In this document: piece after piece, positions 1 to 10,725 of the stretch | Layout of the letters: each line of letters starts with the position of its first letter | Numbering within the stretch: position 1 is the first letter of the stretch | Source of the DNA: Cellulomonas chengniuliangii | GTDB lineage: Bacteria > Actinomycetota > Actinomycetes > Actinomycetales > Cellulomonadaceae | Assembly: GCF_024508335.1 (NCBI RefSeq) | Contig: NZ_CP101988.1 | Coordinates: 3,410,001 to 3,474,000 of the forward strand | Length of the DNA: 64,000 nt | Direction of reading: 5' to 3' | Program-made: the position numbers and the translations under genes | The notes under the pieces: model-generated | Database searches by the model: none | Told to the model about the DNA's origin: nothing | Seen by the model: the letters and a program-made list of their open reading frames with translations, nothing else

Positions 1-1
1 G

Positions 2-250
2 GTGCTCGACGCCGTGGTGATCCGCACGGACGGGACCGCCCAGCTGCGCCGCTCGGGCTCGGTGTCGCTGCACATGCCATCGCCCTCGCCCGACCAGCCG
101 CCGCCGCCAGAGTCCGCCCTCGTGGTGGGGGGCGTCTCCGTCCTCGACGGCTTCGCCCTCGCGCTCGGACGGGCGGTCGCCGACGACCTGCTCGCCTCAG
201 GCGCCGCCAAGCTCGCCAAGGTCGGGCCCCGCTCCTCGGAGCTCGAGTGA
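2..250 (+). CDS. hemC: Hydroxymethylbilane synthase, C-terminal part (5' end outside window)
   Basis: These are the last 82 codons of a gene that enters from the left edge. The sequence ends in a helix like the C-terminal domain of porphobilinogen deaminase (GRAVADDLLASGAAKL). The enzyme joins four porphobilinogens into hydroxymethylbilane in the cytoplasm, the step before HemD. The catalytic core and the dipyrromethane-binding cysteine lie outside the window, so the call rests on this tail and on the hemD-hemB-hemL genes that follow. Its TGA overlaps the GTG start of hemD (GTGA), so the two are translationally coupled. Confidence 0.85.
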   Translation: MLDAVVIRTDGTAQLRRSGSVSLHMPSPSPDQPPPPESALVVGGVSVLDGFALALGRAVADDLLASGAAKLAKVGPRSSELE

Positions 251-1053
251 CGGCGCACGCCCAGCGGGGCCCCCTCAGCGGGCTCCGGGTGCTGGTTCCC
301 CGCGCCACCGGGGATCCCGACCCCGTCGCCATCGCGCTGGCCGCGGCGGGCGCGGAGCCCGTGACCGTCGAGCTGATCACGACGGTGCCCCCGGAGGACC
401 CCACCGAACTGGACGACCTGCTGCTCGCGCTGGGCGCCCACTACTACACCTGGCTCGTCGTGACGAGCGGCGCGACGCTGCCAGTGCTGGCCAGCCGCGC
501 GGAGGAGGTCGGCTCGACGCTCGCCGAGCTCGTCGCCGGCACCCGGGTCGCCGCGGTCGGACCGGCCACCGCCCGCGCGCTGCGGCAGGCGGGGGTGCAG
601 GTGGACCTGGTGCCCCGGGGGACGTCCTCGGCGGCCGCGCTGCTCGAGCAGTGGCCCGCGGCGTCGGGCGAGGGCCGGATCCTGGCGCCGCACGCCGACC
701 TCGCGTCGCGCCGCCTCGTCGACGGGCTGCGCGCCCGCGGCTGGGAGGTGGACGACGTCGTGGCGTACCGCACGCTGCGAGGCGCCCCGCCCGAGCCGCA
801 GGTCCGCGCGGCGTGGTCCGCCGGGGAGATCGACGCGGCGCTGCTCACCTCGGGCAGCACGGCGCGCCACCTGATCGAGCTGCTGGGGCCGCCGCCGCCC
901 GGCGTGCTCGTGTGCTGCATCGGGCCCAGCACCGAGGCCGAGGCGCGCCGCCTCGGGATCCCCGTCGCGGGCGTCGCCCAGAGCCAGACCCCGGCAGGCC
1001 TGGTCGAAGCGCTCGTCCAGGCGGCCGCCACCGAGAATCGAGCACCGAGGTGA
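247..1053 (+). CDS. hemD: Uroporphyrinogen-III synthase
   Basis: 268 aa. HemD closes hydroxymethylbilane into uroporphyrinogen III with inversion of ring D, the branch point to haem, sirohaem and cobalamin. The protein has the two-lobed HemD layout: an N-terminal lobe with [16 protein letters not shown] and WLVVTSGAT, and a second lobe with [17 protein letters not shown] and an [11 protein letters not shown] segment near residue 200. The family is poorly conserved, and position between hemC and hemB makes the call firm. GTG start overlapping the hemC stop; hemB follows after 4 nt. Confidence 0.92.
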   Translation: MTAHAQRGPLSGLRVLVPRATGDPDPVAIALAAAGAEPVTVELITTVPPEDPTELDDLLLALGAHYYTWLVVTSGATLPVLASRAEEVGSTLAELVAGTRVAAVGPATARALRQAGVQVDLVPRGTSSAAALLEQWPAASGEGRILAPHADLASRRLVDGLRARGWEVDDVVAYRTLRGAPPEPQVRAAWSAGEIDAALLTSGSTARHLIELLGPPPPGVLVCCIGPSTEAEARRLGIPVAGVAQSQTPAGLVEALVQAAATENRAPR

Positions 1054-1057
1054 ACCC

Positions 1058-2068
1058 GTGAGCACACCCGAGCCGAACCTGATCGCGCCCGTGGGGCGGC
1101 TGCGCCCCCGACGCCTGCGCTCCACGCCCGCCCTGCGGCGCCTGACCGCGCAGACCCGTGTGCACCCCGCCGGCCTGGTGCTCCCGCTGTTCGTCAAGGA
1201 GGGCCTGGAGGAGCCGGCGCCCATCGGCTCCATGCCGGGCGTCGTCCAGCACTCCCGGGACTCGCTCCGCCGCGCCGTGGCGCAGGCCGCCGAGGCCGGG
1301 ATCGGCGGGGTCATGCTGTTCGGCGTCCCCACCCACCGCGACGCGACCGGCAGCCAGGCCACCGACCCGCACGGCGTGCTGAACGTGGCCATCACCGACG
1401 CGGTGCGCGAGGCGGGCGACGCGCTGGTGGTGCAGGCCGACTTGTGCCTCGACGAGTTCACCGACCACGGCCACTGCGGCGTGCTGACCCCCGACGGGCG
1501 GGTCGACAACGACGCGACACTCGTGCGGTACGCCGCGATGGCCCTCGCGCAGGCCGAGGCCGGCGCCCATCTGGTCGGCCTGAGCGGGATGATGGACGGC
1601 CAGACGGCCGTGGTGCGCGACGTGCTCGACGACCACGGGCACGACGACGTCGCCGTGCTGGCGTACGCCGCGAAGTACGCCTCGGCGTTCTACGGGCCGT
1701 TCCGCGAGGCTGTCGACTCCCAGCTCGAGGGAGACCGGCGGACCTACCAGATGGACCCGGCGAACCGTCGCGAGGCGGCCCAGGAGGTCGCGCTCGACAT
1801 CGCCGAGGGCGCCGACATCGTCATGGTGAAGCCCGCGATGAGCTACCTCGACGTGCTCGCCGACGTCGCCGCGACGTCCACCGTCCCGGTCGCGGCGTAC
1901 CAGGTGTCAGGCGAGTACGCCATGATCGAGGCCGCCGCCGCGAACGGCTGGATCGATCGTCGCCGAGCTGTGATGGAGTCGGTGCTCAGCATTCGGCGCG
2001 CAGGCGCCGATCAAGTACTGACGTACTGGGCGGTCGAGCTGGCCGGATGGCTGCAGGAGGAAAGCTGA
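1058..2068 (+). CDS. hemB: Delta-aminolevulinic acid dehydratase (porphobilinogen synthase)
   Basis: 336 aa, normal for the family. HemB condenses two 5-aminolevulinate molecules into porphobilinogen. Both Schiff-base lysines are present: Lys206 in [14 protein letters not shown] and Lys258 in [10 protein letters not shown]. The metal-site segment [14 protein letters not shown] keeps two of the three zinc cysteines, with Asp at the middle position, the usual actinobacterial pattern. GTG start 4 nt after hemD. The stop overlaps the hemL start (TGATG). Confidence 0.97.
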   Translation: MSTPEPNLIAPVGRLRPRRLRSTPALRRLTAQTRVHPAGLVLPLFVKEGLEEPAPIGSMPGVVQHSRDSLRRAVAQAAEAGIGGVMLFGVPTHRDATGSQATDPHGVLNVAITDAVREAGDALVVQADLCLDEFTDHGHCGVLTPDGRVDNDATLVRYAAMALAQAEAGAHLVGLSGMMDGQTAVVRDVLDDHGHDDVAVLAYAAKYASAFYGPFREAVDSQLEGDRRTYQMDPANRREAAQEVALDIAEGADIVMVKPAMSYLDVLADVAATSTVPVAAYQVSGEYAMIEAAAANGWIDRRRAVMESVLSIRRAGADQVLTYWAVELAGWLQEES

Positions 2069-3402
2069 TGGGTGCAGGAAGCGAGACGTCCGCGTCGTAC
2101 TTCGAGCGGGCGCGATCCGTGACGCCGGGCGGGGTGAACTCGCCCGTGCGCGCCTACGGCTCGGTGGGCGGCACCCCCCGGTTCCTCACGTCGGCGCGCG
2201 GCGCGTACGTGACCGACGCCGACGGCAACGAGTACGTCGACCTCGTGGGGTCGTGGGGCCCGGCGCTGCTCGGGCACGCCCACCCGGTGGTGGTCGAGGC
2301 GGTCCGTGAGGCCGCGTCCCGTGGGCTGTCCTTCGGCGCCCCCACCCTCACCGAGGTCGAGCTCGCGGACGAGATCCGGGCCCGGGTCCCCGCGGCGGAG
2401 CGCGTGCGCCTGGTCTCGACCGGCACTGAGGCGACCATGACGGCGGTGCGGCTGGCCCGCGGCGTGACCGGCCGCGAGCGGATCGTGAAGTTCGCCGGGT
2501 GCTACCACGGGCACGTCGACTCGCTGCTGGCGGAGTCCGGCTCAGGGGTGGCGACCCTCGGCCTGCCCGGTTCGGCGGGTGTGACCTCCGCGGTCGCCGC
2601 CGAGACCATCGTGCTGCCCTACAACGACCTCGAGGCCGTCGAGGCCGCGTTCGCCGAGCACGGCAGCACCATCGCCGCGATCATCACCGAGGCCGCCCCG
2701 GCCAACATGGGCGTGGTCCCGCCCGTGCCCGGCTTCAACGCCACCCTGCTGCGCATCGCGCACGAGCACGGCGCGCTCCTCATCCAGGACGAGGTGCTCA
2801 CCGGGTTCCGCGTCGGCCCGGCGGGCTGGTGGGGGCTGGAAGGCTCCGTCGAGGGATGGGATCCCGACCTCTTCACCTTCGGCAAGGTCATCGGAGGCGG
2901 CCTGCCCGTCGCCGCGGTCGCCGGGCGCGCTGACGTGCTCGACGCGCTCGCGCCCCAGGGCCCCGTCTACCAGGCGGGCACCCTGTCCGGGAACCCGGTG
3001 GCCACGGCCGCGGGCCTCGCCACGCTGCGGGCCGCCGACACCGCGGTGTACGGCCGCATCGACACGGTCTCCGCCGCACTGCGCGCGGCCGTCTCCAGCG
3101 CGCTCGCCGAGGCTCAGGTGCCGCACGCCGTGCAGTGGGCCGGAAGCCTGTTCAGCACGATGTTCGGCAGCGCCGCCGCCACTCGCGGCGCCCGGGACTA
3201 CGCGTCGGTGCTGGCCACGGACTCGTGGCGGTACGCGCCGTTCTTCCACTCGCTGCTCGAGCAGGGTGTGTACGCGCCGCCGTCGGCCTTCGAGGCGTGG
3301 TTCGTCTCGGCGGCGCACGACGACGAGGCCGTCTCCCGCATCCTCGAGGCACTCCCCGCCGCTGCGCGTGCCGCGGCGCAGGCCACGCCTCCGCAGGGGT
3401 AG
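2068..3402 (+). CDS. hemL: Glutamate-1-semialdehyde 2,1-aminomutase
   Basis: 444 aa PLP enzyme of aminotransferase class III. It converts glutamate-1-semialdehyde to 5-aminolevulinate, so this organism makes haem by the C5 (tRNA-Glu) route. Diagnostic parts are the N-terminal [19 protein letters not shown], the [16 protein letters not shown] cofactor region, [14 protein letters not shown], and the PLP lysine Lys273 in [13 protein letters not shown]. The ATG at 2068 is chosen because it overlaps the hemB TGA and has an AGGAGG ribosome site at 2056-2061. Last gene of the haem operon here. Confidence 0.97.
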   Translation: MGAGSETSASYFERARSVTPGGVNSPVRAYGSVGGTPRFLTSARGAYVTDADGNEYVDLVGSWGPALLGHAHPVVVEAVREAASRGLSFGAPTLTEVELADEIRARVPAAERVRLVSTGTEATMTAVRLARGVTGRERIVKFAGCYHGHVDSLLAESGSGVATLGLPGSAGVTSAVAAETIVLPYNDLEAVEAAFAEHGSTIAAIITEAAPANMGVVPPVPGFNATLLRIAHEHGALLIQDEVLTGFRVGPAGWWGLEGSVEGWDPDLFTFGKVIGGGLPVAAVAGRADVLDALAPQGPVYQAGTLSGNPVATAAGLATLRAADTAVYGRIDTVSAALRAAVSSALAEAQVPHAVQWAGSLFSTMFGSAAATRGARDYASVLATDSWRYAPFFHSLLEQGVYAPPSAFEAWFVSAAHDDEAVSRILEALPAAARAAAQATPPQG

Positions 3403-3505
3403 CCGGCCTCCGGGCGCCGAGCAGAACTGACCACTGGGTCGTGATCCGGCATGATGTCCCCCGGACGCGGAGGAACCGCGCGAACCGGACGCGAGGAGAC
3501 TCCCA

Positions 3506-4426
3506 GTGCCGCTCATGCAGAAGGCCGTCACGCCTGCCGTCTCGGCGGCCATCCTGGACCACGGATACGACAGGGTGTCGGGCTTCGTGCTGCGGGCGGA
3601 GGACGTGCGGTTCGCGACCACCGCTGAGCTGCTGTTCGAGGCGCACGGCCTAGGGTTCCCCGGCTCGCCGTTCCGCGTGGACGCGCCCTCGGTGGACCTG
3701 CTGCGGTTCCCGACGTCCGGGCAGCTCCGGTTCGAGGACGCCGTGGGCGGCACCGACGACTCGTCCCGCCGGAGCACGGGCGGCCCGTTCCTGGACCGGC
3801 CGCCGTTCACCGGGCTCGGGTTCCAGGCCGTGCACGGCGAGGTGGTGCCGCAGTTCTGGCTCATGCACACGCGGGTCCCGGCCGGCACGGAGCTGTTGCG
3901 GGTCCACGCCGATGGGACCACGACGATGCTGGCCCGGTTCACGGACGTGGGGCACGGGTGGCAGCCCGAGGGCGGCGACGCGGTGCCCGGCCCGGCGCTG
4001 TCGCGTTTCGTGGGGCTGATCGCACGCTGGCGGGGCGAGTACCTGGCAGCGGACGTGCTCGCCGATGGCGGCGTGGTGGTCGCGTCGGAGATCGAGCCGG
4101 AGCCCTCGCTCGACGGATTCACCGTGGCGCCGGGCGGGCGGTGGAGGCGTGAGGTCCCCCGCGACGAGGTCACCGAGCTGTTCGAGCTGGTGGTGACCGC
4201 GACCTGGGACGGGCTGCCGGTCCGGGTGGTCGACCAGTGGACCGGCGAGGACGGCGAGCCGGTGGCGCGCGTCTCGTACACCGGCCACGACGCGGATCTC
4301 GCCGAGTCGCACCGCCTCGAGAAGCTGGACGCGGCGGTCTACGAGGCCACCGTGCCGATGAGCGCTCTGCGGTTGGTGACCCCGGGCCAGCTGGTGCCCG
4401 ACGAGTGGGCGGCGACGACGGCCTGA
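3506..4426 (+). CDS. Hypothetical cytoplasmic protein
   Basis: 306 aa, not recognised. It has no signal peptide, membrane segment or obvious catalytic motif. It is rich in Val, Asp, Glu and Trp with alternating beta-type stretches (ELFELVVTATWDGLPVRVVD), so a beta-rich fold is likely. GTG start at 3506, preceded by GAGGAG at 3493-3498 with 7-nt spacing; an ATG nine nucleotides on is an alternative. It stands alone between the haem operon and the copper module. Codon use is typical of the neighbourhood. Confidence 0.7.
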   Translation: MPLMQKAVTPAVSAAILDHGYDRVSGFVLRAEDVRFATTAELLFEAHGLGFPGSPFRVDAPSVDLLRFPTSGQLRFEDAVGGTDDSSRRSTGGPFLDRPPFTGLGFQAVHGEVVPQFWLMHTRVPAGTELLRVHADGTTTMLARFTDVGHGWQPEGGDAVPGPALSRFVGLIARWRGEYLAADVLADGGVVVASEIEPEPSLDGFTVAPGGRWRREVPRDEVTELFELVVTATWDGLPVRVVDQWTGEDGEPVARVSYTGHDADLAESHRLEKLDAAVYEATVPMSALRLVTPGQLVPDEWAATTA

Positions 4427-4473
4427 GGGTCGCACGGTCGTCGCACGGCTGGGACTGACGTCCCCGCGGGGAA

Positions 4474-4488
4474 TACCCCCTAGGGGTA
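4474..4488. promoter_or_regulatory. CsoR-type copper operator
   Basis: TACCCC-CTA-GGGGTA is a perfect 6-3-6 inverted repeat just upstream of csoR. G/C-tract palindromes of this form are the known operators of CsoR-family copper repressors. Its position fits copper-relieved autorepression of csoR-copZ-copA. Confidence 0.8.
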
Positions 4489-4549
4489 CCGTGTTGTGAA
4501 GAACGAAGCGGCGGTGGACGCCGCGTCCGACTCGCGCCACGGAGGTCCT

Positions 4550-4831
4550 GTGCACGGCTACATCCAGGACAAGGACGACTACCTCAAGCGGCTGCGCCGC
4601 ATCGAGGGCCAGGTCCGCGGCATCGCCCGCATGGTCGAGGACGACACGTACTGCATCGACGTCCTCACGCAGATCGCCGCCGTCACCAAGGCGTTGCAGG
4701 CTGTCAGCATCGGCCTGGTCGAGGACCACCTGGGCCACTGCGTGGTCGACGCCGCCCGGGAGTCCCCCGAGGCGGGCGCCGCGAAGGTCCGCGAGGCCAG
4801 CGACGCCATCGCCCGCCTCGTGCGCAGCTGA
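4550..4831 (+). CDS. csoR: Copper-sensing metalloregulator, CsoR family
   Basis: 93 aa from the GTG at 4550, all-helical repressor. The Cu(I) ligands are Cys35, His60 and Cys64 (Cys-x24-His-x3-Cys), one residue from the M. tuberculosis CsoR numbering (36/61/65). The DNA-contacting LKRLRRIEGQVRGIARM helix is intact. I chose 4550 because GGAGG lies at 4541-4545 and because this start reproduces the family's ligand positions. An in-frame GTG at 4496 would add 18 residues and start only 7 nt after the operator. Followed by copZ and copA, so copper release from the operator should induce export. Confidence 0.92.
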   Translation: MHGYIQDKDDYLKRLRRIEGQVRGIARMVEDDTYCIDVLTQIAAVTKALQAVSIGLVEDHLGHCVVDAARESPEAGAAKVREASDAIARLVRS

Positions 4832-4888
4832 CCGTCCCGCCACCCACCTCACCCCGGCCGACACGGCCGGCCATCGGAAGGAACCACC

Positions 4889-5128
4889 ATGAGCCAGACC
4901 CTGACCTCCACGTTCGGCGTCGACGGCATGACCTGCGGCCACTGCGTCGCGGCCGTCACGGAGGAGCTGACGGCTCTCCCCGGTGTCAAGAACGTCAGCA
5001 TCGAACTGGTCAAGGGCGGCACGTCGCAGGTCACCGTGGTCTCCGACGAGCCACTGGGCGACGACGCCCTGCGGGGAGCCGTCGAGGAGGCGGGGTACGC
5101 GCTGACACCCAAGGGGTCGCTGCTGTGA
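4889..5128 (+). CDS. copZ: Copper chaperone, heavy-metal-associated (HMA) domain
   Basis: 79 aa, a single ferredoxin-like HMA domain. The Cu(I) site is MTCGHC near residues 14-19, and VTEELTALPGVKNVSIELVKG matches the family. It should carry Cu(I) in the cytoplasm and hand it to CopA. AAGGA lies just upstream of the ATG. Its TGA overlaps the GTG of copA. Confidence 0.93.
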   Translation: MSQTLTSTFGVDGMTCGHCVAAVTEELTALPGVKNVSIELVKGGTSQVTVVSDEPLGDDALRGAVEEAGYALTPKGSLL

Positions 5129-7710
5129 GCTCCGCGCCCCGCACCGAGGGAACCGCCCATGTGACCGCCCCCAGCGCGCCGGTCGGCACGATCGACCTCG
5201 CGGTCACTGGCATGACGTGCGCGTCGTGCGTCGCGCGGGTCGAGAAGCGCCTGAACCAGGTGCCCGGCGCGAACGCGACCGTGAACCTCGCGCTCGAGAC
5301 GGCGCACGTCGAGCTCACCGTCCCGACCGACGAGGAGTCGCTGCTCGCGGCCGTCCGCAAGGCCGGCTACGACGCGCGCGTCACCGGTCGACACGGATCG
5401 GCCGCAGCGGCGCCCGGGCCCGCGGCGGCCGACGCAGGTCCGCACACCGCGGGTCCGCACACCGCGGGTCCGCGCACCGCAGAGCACGACGCCGACGCCA
5501 CCGCGCCGACCGCAGCGCACGACGGCGCCCACGGCATGGACCCCGTCGAGCACGCTCTGTCCGGGCACTCGATGGCGCCCGGACACGACATGGAGCCCGA
5601 CGAGGACACATCGGCGCCCACCGCCGACCGCGGCTCGGTGCTCCGCACCCGCCTGCACGTGGCGGCGGTGCTGTCGGTCCCGGTGCTGCTGCTGTCGATG
5701 ATCCCGGCGCTGCAGTTCACCGGCTGGCAGTGGGTCGTGGCGGCGCTCGCGCTGCCCGTCGCCACGTGGGCCGCGTGGCCGTTCCACCGCGCCGCCTTCC
5801 GGGCCGCGCGGCACGGGGCCTCGACGATGGACACGCTGGTGTCGATCGGCATCATCGCGGCCACCGGCTGGTCGCTGTGGGCCCTGCTGCTCGGCGGGGC
5901 CGGCGAGCTCGGCGTCACCATGACGCCGACCCTGTGGCCCGCCGCCTCGACGGACGGCATGGAGATGGCCGTCCCCGAGCTGTACTTCGAGGTGGCCGCC
6001 GTGGTCACCACGTTCCTGCTCGCCGGCCGCTACGCCGAGCACCGCTCCCGGCGCCGTGCCGGGGACGCCCTCCGGGCACTGCTCGACCTGGGCGCGAAGG
6101 ACGTCGCGGTGCTGGTCACCGGGCCCGACGGGGAGAGCGTCGAGCAGAGGGTCCCGATCGACCGCCTGCGCGTGGGCGACGAGTTCGTGGTGCGCCCCGG
6201 GGAGAAGATCGCCACCGACGGGACGGTCGTCACCGGCACGAGCGCCATCGACGCCTCGCTGCTGACCGGCGAGCCGGTGCCCGTGGACGTCGCCCCCGGC
6301 GACGACGTGACCGGAGCGACGATGAACACCTCCGGGAACCTCGTGGTGCGGGCCACCCGCGTCGGCGAGGAGACCCGGCTCGCGCAGATCGGCCGCCTGG
6401 TCGCCGCCGCGCAGACCGGCAAGGCGCCCGTGCAGCGGCTCGCCGACCGGATCTCGGCGGTGTTCGTGCCGATCGTGCTGGTGCTCGCCATCGCCACGCT
6501 CGTCACGTGGCTCGTCACAGGCGGCGGCGCGCAGGCCGCGTTCACCGCGGCCGTGGCTGTCCTGATCATCGCGTGCCCCTGCGCCCTGGGCCTCGCGACG
6601 CCCACCGCCCTGCTGGTGGGCACCGGCCGCGGCGCCCAGCTGGGCATCCTCATCAAGGGCCCGCAGGTGCTCGAGCAGACCCGCGCGGTCGACACGGTGG
6701 TGCTGGACAAGACCGGCACCGTCACCGAGGGCCGGATGACGCTCGTGGACGTGCTGGCGCCCGACGGGTCGGACGACGAGGCGGCGGACGAGGTGCTGCG
6801 GCTCGCGGGCGCCGTCGAGGCGCTGTCCGAGCACCCCATCGCGCGCGCCATCGCCGACGCGGCGGCCGAGCTCGCCGCGGCACGCCGCGCCCGCGTCCCG
6901 GCGGGTGTCGGCGAGGACGGGGTCGTCATCGGCTCCGACCAGGTGCACGACTTCCGCAACGAGGCCGGGCACGGGGTCGCCGGCGTGGTCCGGGTCGCCC
7001 ATGACGGCCTGGGCCTGGCTCGTCGCGTGCTGGTGGGCCGGCCCCGCTGGCTCGCTCAGCAGGGGATCCGCACCGACGACCTCGACGCCCCGTTTCAGGC
7101 GGCCGAGGCTGACGGCGCCACCGCCGTGATGGCGGCGTGGGACGGCCGGGCGCGGGGGGTCCTCGTGCTCCGCGACCCGGTCAAGGCCACGTCGAAGCAG
7201 GCAGTCGCCGAGCTGCGCGCCCTGGGCCTGCGGCCCGTGCTGCTGACCGGCGACAACCTGGGCGCGGCACGCGTCGCAGCCCACGCGGTCGGCATCCCCG
7301 ACGGGGACGTGATCGCCGAGGTGCTGCCCGAGGAGAAGGTGCAGACCGTCGAGCGCCTGCAGGCGCTGGGCGCCCGCGTGGCGATGGTCGGCGACGGCGT
7401 GAACGACGCCGCCGCCCTCGCCACCGCCGACCTGGGCCTGGCGATGGGCACCGGAACCGACGTGGCCATCGAGGCCGCCGACCTCACCCTCGTGCGCGGC
7501 GACCTGCGCTCGGTGCCCGAGGCCATCCGGCTCTCCCGCCGCACCCTGCGGATCATCAAGCAGAACCTGTTCTGGGCGTTCGCCTACAACGTCGCGGCCA
7601 TCCCGCTCGCCGCGCTGGGCCTGCTCAACCCGATGATCGCGGGCGCCGCGATGGCGTTCTCCTCGGTGCTCGTGGTGACCAACTCGCTGCGGCTGCGCAC
7701 GTTCCACTAG
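5125..7710 (+). CDS. copA: Copper-exporting P1B-type ATPase
   Basis: 861 aa membrane pump for Cu(I) efflux. In order: one HMA domain with MTCASC near residue 30, a His/Met-rich linker (about residues 90-165), the membrane segments, the TGEPVP actuator loop, the transport motif Cys484-Pro-Cys486 (ACPCALG), the phosphorylated Asp528 in DKTGTVTEGRMT, an SEHPIARAI nucleotide-site motif, and GDGVNDAAAL from about residue 756. All catalytic motifs are intact. GTG start overlaps the copZ stop. A hairpin follows at 7734-7764. Confidence 0.96.
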   Translation: MSSAPRTEGTAHVTAPSAPVGTIDLAVTGMTCASCVARVEKRLNQVPGANATVNLALETAHVELTVPTDEESLLAAVRKAGYDARVTGRHGSAAAAPGPAAADAGPHTAGPHTAGPRTAEHDADATAPTAAHDGAHGMDPVEHALSGHSMAPGHDMEPDEDTSAPTADRGSVLRTRLHVAAVLSVPVLLLSMIPALQFTGWQWVVAALALPVATWAAWPFHRAAFRAARHGASTMDTLVSIGIIAATGWSLWALLLGGAGELGVTMTPTLWPAASTDGMEMAVPELYFEVAAVVTTFLLAGRYAEHRSRRRAGDALRALLDLGAKDVAVLVTGPDGESVEQRVPIDRLRVGDEFVVRPGEKIATDGTVVTGTSAIDASLLTGEPVPVDVAPGDDVTGATMNTSGNLVVRATRVGEETRLAQIGRLVAAAQTGKAPVQRLADRISAVFVPIVLVLAIATLVTWLVTGGGAQAAFTAAVAVLIIACPCALGLATPTALLVGTGRGAQLGILIKGPQVLEQTRAVDTVVLDKTGTVTEGRMTLVDVLAPDGSDDEAADEVLRLAGAVEALSEHPIARAIADAAAELAAARRARVPAGVGEDGVVIGSDQVHDFRNEAGHGVAGVVRVAHDGLGLARRVLVGRPRWLAQQGIRTDDLDAPFQAAEADGATAVMAAWDGRARGVLVLRDPVKATSKQAVAELRALGLRPVLLTGDNLGAARVAAHAVGIPDGDVIAEVLPEEKVQTVERLQALGARVAMVGDGVNDAAALATADLGLAMGTGTDVAIEAADLTLVRGDLRSVPEAIRLSRRTLRIIKQNLFWAFAYNVAAIPLAALGLLNPMIAGAAMAFSSVLVVTNSLRLRTFH
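5437..5481 (+). repeat. Three 15-bp tandem repeats in copA
   Basis: GGTCCGCACACCGCG occurs three times in a row (the third copy has two changes). It encodes repeated Gly-Pro-His/Arg-Thr-Ala in the linker after the HMA domain. The unit is a multiple of three, so copy number can change without a frameshift. Confidence 0.9.
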
Positions 7711-7733
7711 GCACCGCCGCTGCGAGGCGCCGG

Positions 7734-7764
7734 CCCCCGTCGCTCCACCCCGGAGCGGCGGGGG
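7734..7764. terminator. Hairpin between convergent copA and GNAT genes
   Basis: A 13-bp stem (7734-7746 with 7752-7764, one G-T wobble) closes a 5-nt loop. It lies 24 nt after the copA stop and directly abuts the GNAT stop, so it can serve both directions. There is no U tract, as is common in high-GC actinobacteria. Confidence 0.65.
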
Positions 7765-8250
7765 TCACGCGCGTCCCGTGCCCAGCGGCCGCGCGCGCCA
7801 CACCACGTCGAGCGCCGGGTGTCCGGAGGCACTTGGCTCCACCCTCTCCACGGTGAAACCCTCACGCTCGTAGAACGCCCCCGCGCGCACGTTGGCCGCG
7901 AAGTGCTCGACGCACACACGGTCCGCATCCGAGGGCATCTGCCGGATCAGCGCCTCGACGAGCCGAGGACCCCACCCGCAGCCCAGGCGCCCGGGATCCA
8001 CGTAAAGCTTGTAGATCACCTGGTCGGCGCCGCTCCGACCCCGCTGCCCGACGCCCACCACCCGGCCCTCGTCCTCCCCGACGACGACCAGGCCGCCGTT
8101 CACGGCAGCATCGATCTGCTCCTCGTTCCACCACAGGCGCACCTGCGCGTCAGCGGCCTCCGCGCCGATCAGCGGCGTGTAGTGCGGGCGGATGTGAGCC
8201 TCGCCGAACTGGCAGATCGCGGCGACGTCGCCGATCCCGGCATCCCGCAC
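7765..8250 (-). CDS. GNAT family N-acetyltransferase
   Basis: 161 aa acyl-CoA-dependent acetyltransferase; substrate unknown. The GNAT core is visible: GLVVVGEDEGRVVGVG strands, YKLYVDPGRLGCGWGPRLVEALI (the acetyl-CoA-binding motif A, here C-G-W-G-P) and the C-terminal NVRAGAFYEREGFTVER. I place the start at the GTG at 8250, which has GGAGG four nucleotides upstream; upstream in-frame sequence to 8514 is Arg/Pro-rich and looks non-coding. Monocistronic, convergent with copA. Confidence 0.8.
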   Translation of the reverse strand: MRDAGIGDVAAICQFGEAHIRPHYTPLIGAEAADAQVRLWWNEEQIDAAVNGGLVVVGEDEGRVVGVGQRGRSGADQVIYKLYVDPGRLGCGWGPRLVEALIRQMPSDADRVCVEHFAANVRAGAFYEREGFTVERVEPSASGHPALDVVWRARPLGTGRA

Positions 8251-8458
8251 GAGCCCTCCGACTCCTCCCACTACGCCCCCTCGCCACAGGTCCGTCCGGT
8301 CCCTCAGCAGGCTAGGCCAGCAGGGCGCGACGCCCAGGACGACGGCCGGCACGCGCCCTCCTGGTCGATCAGCGGCGAGCGGGTGTCGGAGGCGGGCGAG
8401 ACGATGGGGGTGCGCCGCTGGCGTTCGGCCGGCGGCCAGTCGGCAGGGGGTCGATGAG

Positions 8459-8827
8459 ATGGACTTCAGGCTCGAGCTCGTGTTCGTCCCGGTCAGCGAC
8501 GTGGACCGGGCCAAGGCGTTCTACGCCGACAAGGTCGGTTTCGTGGTCGATCAAGACCAGAAGGTCTCCGACGACCTGCGCTTCGTGCAGCTCACCCCGC
8601 CCGGATCGGCCTGCTCGATCTCGATCGGCGTCGGCCTCTCAGACGCCGCGCCGGGGTCGACCAGGGGCCTGCAGGTGGTGGTCGACGACGCCGACTCTGC
8701 CCGGGAGTTCCTGCTCGCCCACGGCGTCGACGCCCCGCCCGTGGAGGAGTTCCCGTGGGGCCGCTTCACCGGGTTCAGCGACCCCGACGGCAACCAGTGG
8801 GCCGTCCAGCAGCTGCCGCCCCGATGA
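8459..8827 (+). CDS. VOC family (glyoxalase/bleomycin-resistance fold) protein
   Basis: 122 aa, two beta-alpha-beta-beta-beta modules. The start LELVFVPVSDVDRAKAFYAD and the end GRFTGFSDPDGNQWAVQQL are typical of vicinal-oxygen-chelate proteins. Substrate is unknown; the fold covers lyases, dioxygenases and drug-binding proteins. ATG start with AGGGGG a few bases upstream. It stands between a divergent GNAT gene and the convergent ABC operon. Confidence 0.85.
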   Translation: MDFRLELVFVPVSDVDRAKAFYADKVGFVVDQDQKVSDDLRFVQLTPPGSACSISIGVGLSDAAPGSTRGLQVVVDDADSAREFLLAHGVDAPPVEEFPWGRFTGFSDPDGNQWAVQQLPPR

Positions 8828-8860
8828 GCCGCTCGCCACTGCATCAGGCCGACCGCGCGG

Positions 8861-9666
8861 TCAGTGGAAGCGGCGCCCTTCGTCGCGGCGGTAGGCCATG
8901 ACCGCCAGTGCCGCGAAGACCGCCGCCCATCCGGCGAGCACCGGCACGGCCAGGCCATAGGCGGGCACACCGCTCGTCACCTGGACCACCAGGTCGCGGG
9001 CGGCGCGGGTGGGAAGCGCGCGGGAGGCGACTTCGAGCCAGGCCGGGAAGATCTGCGGCGGCATGAACAGCCCGCCGGCGAAGGCCAGCGGGAACAGCAC
9101 GGCCTGCACGACGGCGATGGCCGACTTGGCGCTGAGCGAGTACCCGATGGCGAGGCCGAGCAGCAGGAACACGAACGCCACGACGGGCACCATGCCGAGC
9201 CCGCCGAGCAGCTCGCCAGCGCTCAACGAGGCCTGGGTGAACAGTGCCGCGATGAGGACGAGCGGCACCAGGGCGAGGAAGCACCACACGATGCCGTTGA
9301 GCACCCGGCCGGCCATCCGTGGCCCGACCCCGGCGGGCAACGTGCGAACAAACGGGTCGAAGGGCAGGGCGCGGTCTTCCGCGACGCCCGCCCCGAAGCT
9401 GAACATGCACGCCGAGATGACGGCGAACGTGCCGAGCTGCGACACCGCGGCGGTGGCCGCGACAGGGTCCTGGGCGACCGCCTGCTGCGGCACCACGAAG
9501 AAGAACATGGCCAGTGCCGGGAACAGGAGGTTGCCGATCACCGCGATGGGCACCCGCACGGTCTCCAGGAACTGGTAGCGGCCGTGCAGCATCGCCAGGC
9601 TGGCCCACGAGCGCAGGGCGCCCGGCTCCGACGGGAGTGCGACGGGCTCGGGGACGGCGCGGGCGG

Positions 9667-9670
<4 letters not shown>
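8861..9670 (-). CDS. ABC-2 type transporter permease
   Basis: 269 aa with about six hydrophobic segments (VRVPIAVIGNLLFPALAMFFFV, FAVISACMFSFGAGVA, MVPVVAFVFLLLGLAIGYS and others), typical of ABC-2 exporter permeases. The FMPPQIFPAWLEVASRALPTR segment before the last membrane helix is family-like. It is the last gene of a four-gene operon and overlaps its ATPase by ATGA. Exports an unknown substrate; lipid, peptide or drug export is possible. Confidence 0.88.

Positions 9671-10721
<1,051 letters not shown>

Positions 10722-10725
<4 letters not shown>

Noticed and set aside
1444-3402. A 652-codon open frame covering the end of hemB and all of hemL
   Set aside because: Its first third is Arg-rich antisense-like sequence in a hemB shadow frame; the true hemL start is the ATG at 2068 with a good ribosome site.
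4849-7707. A 952-codon minus-strand frame opposite copA
   Set aside because: Composition is Gly/Arg/His-rich shadow sequence of copA, a common artefact in high-GC DNA; all P-type ATPase motifs lie on the plus strand.
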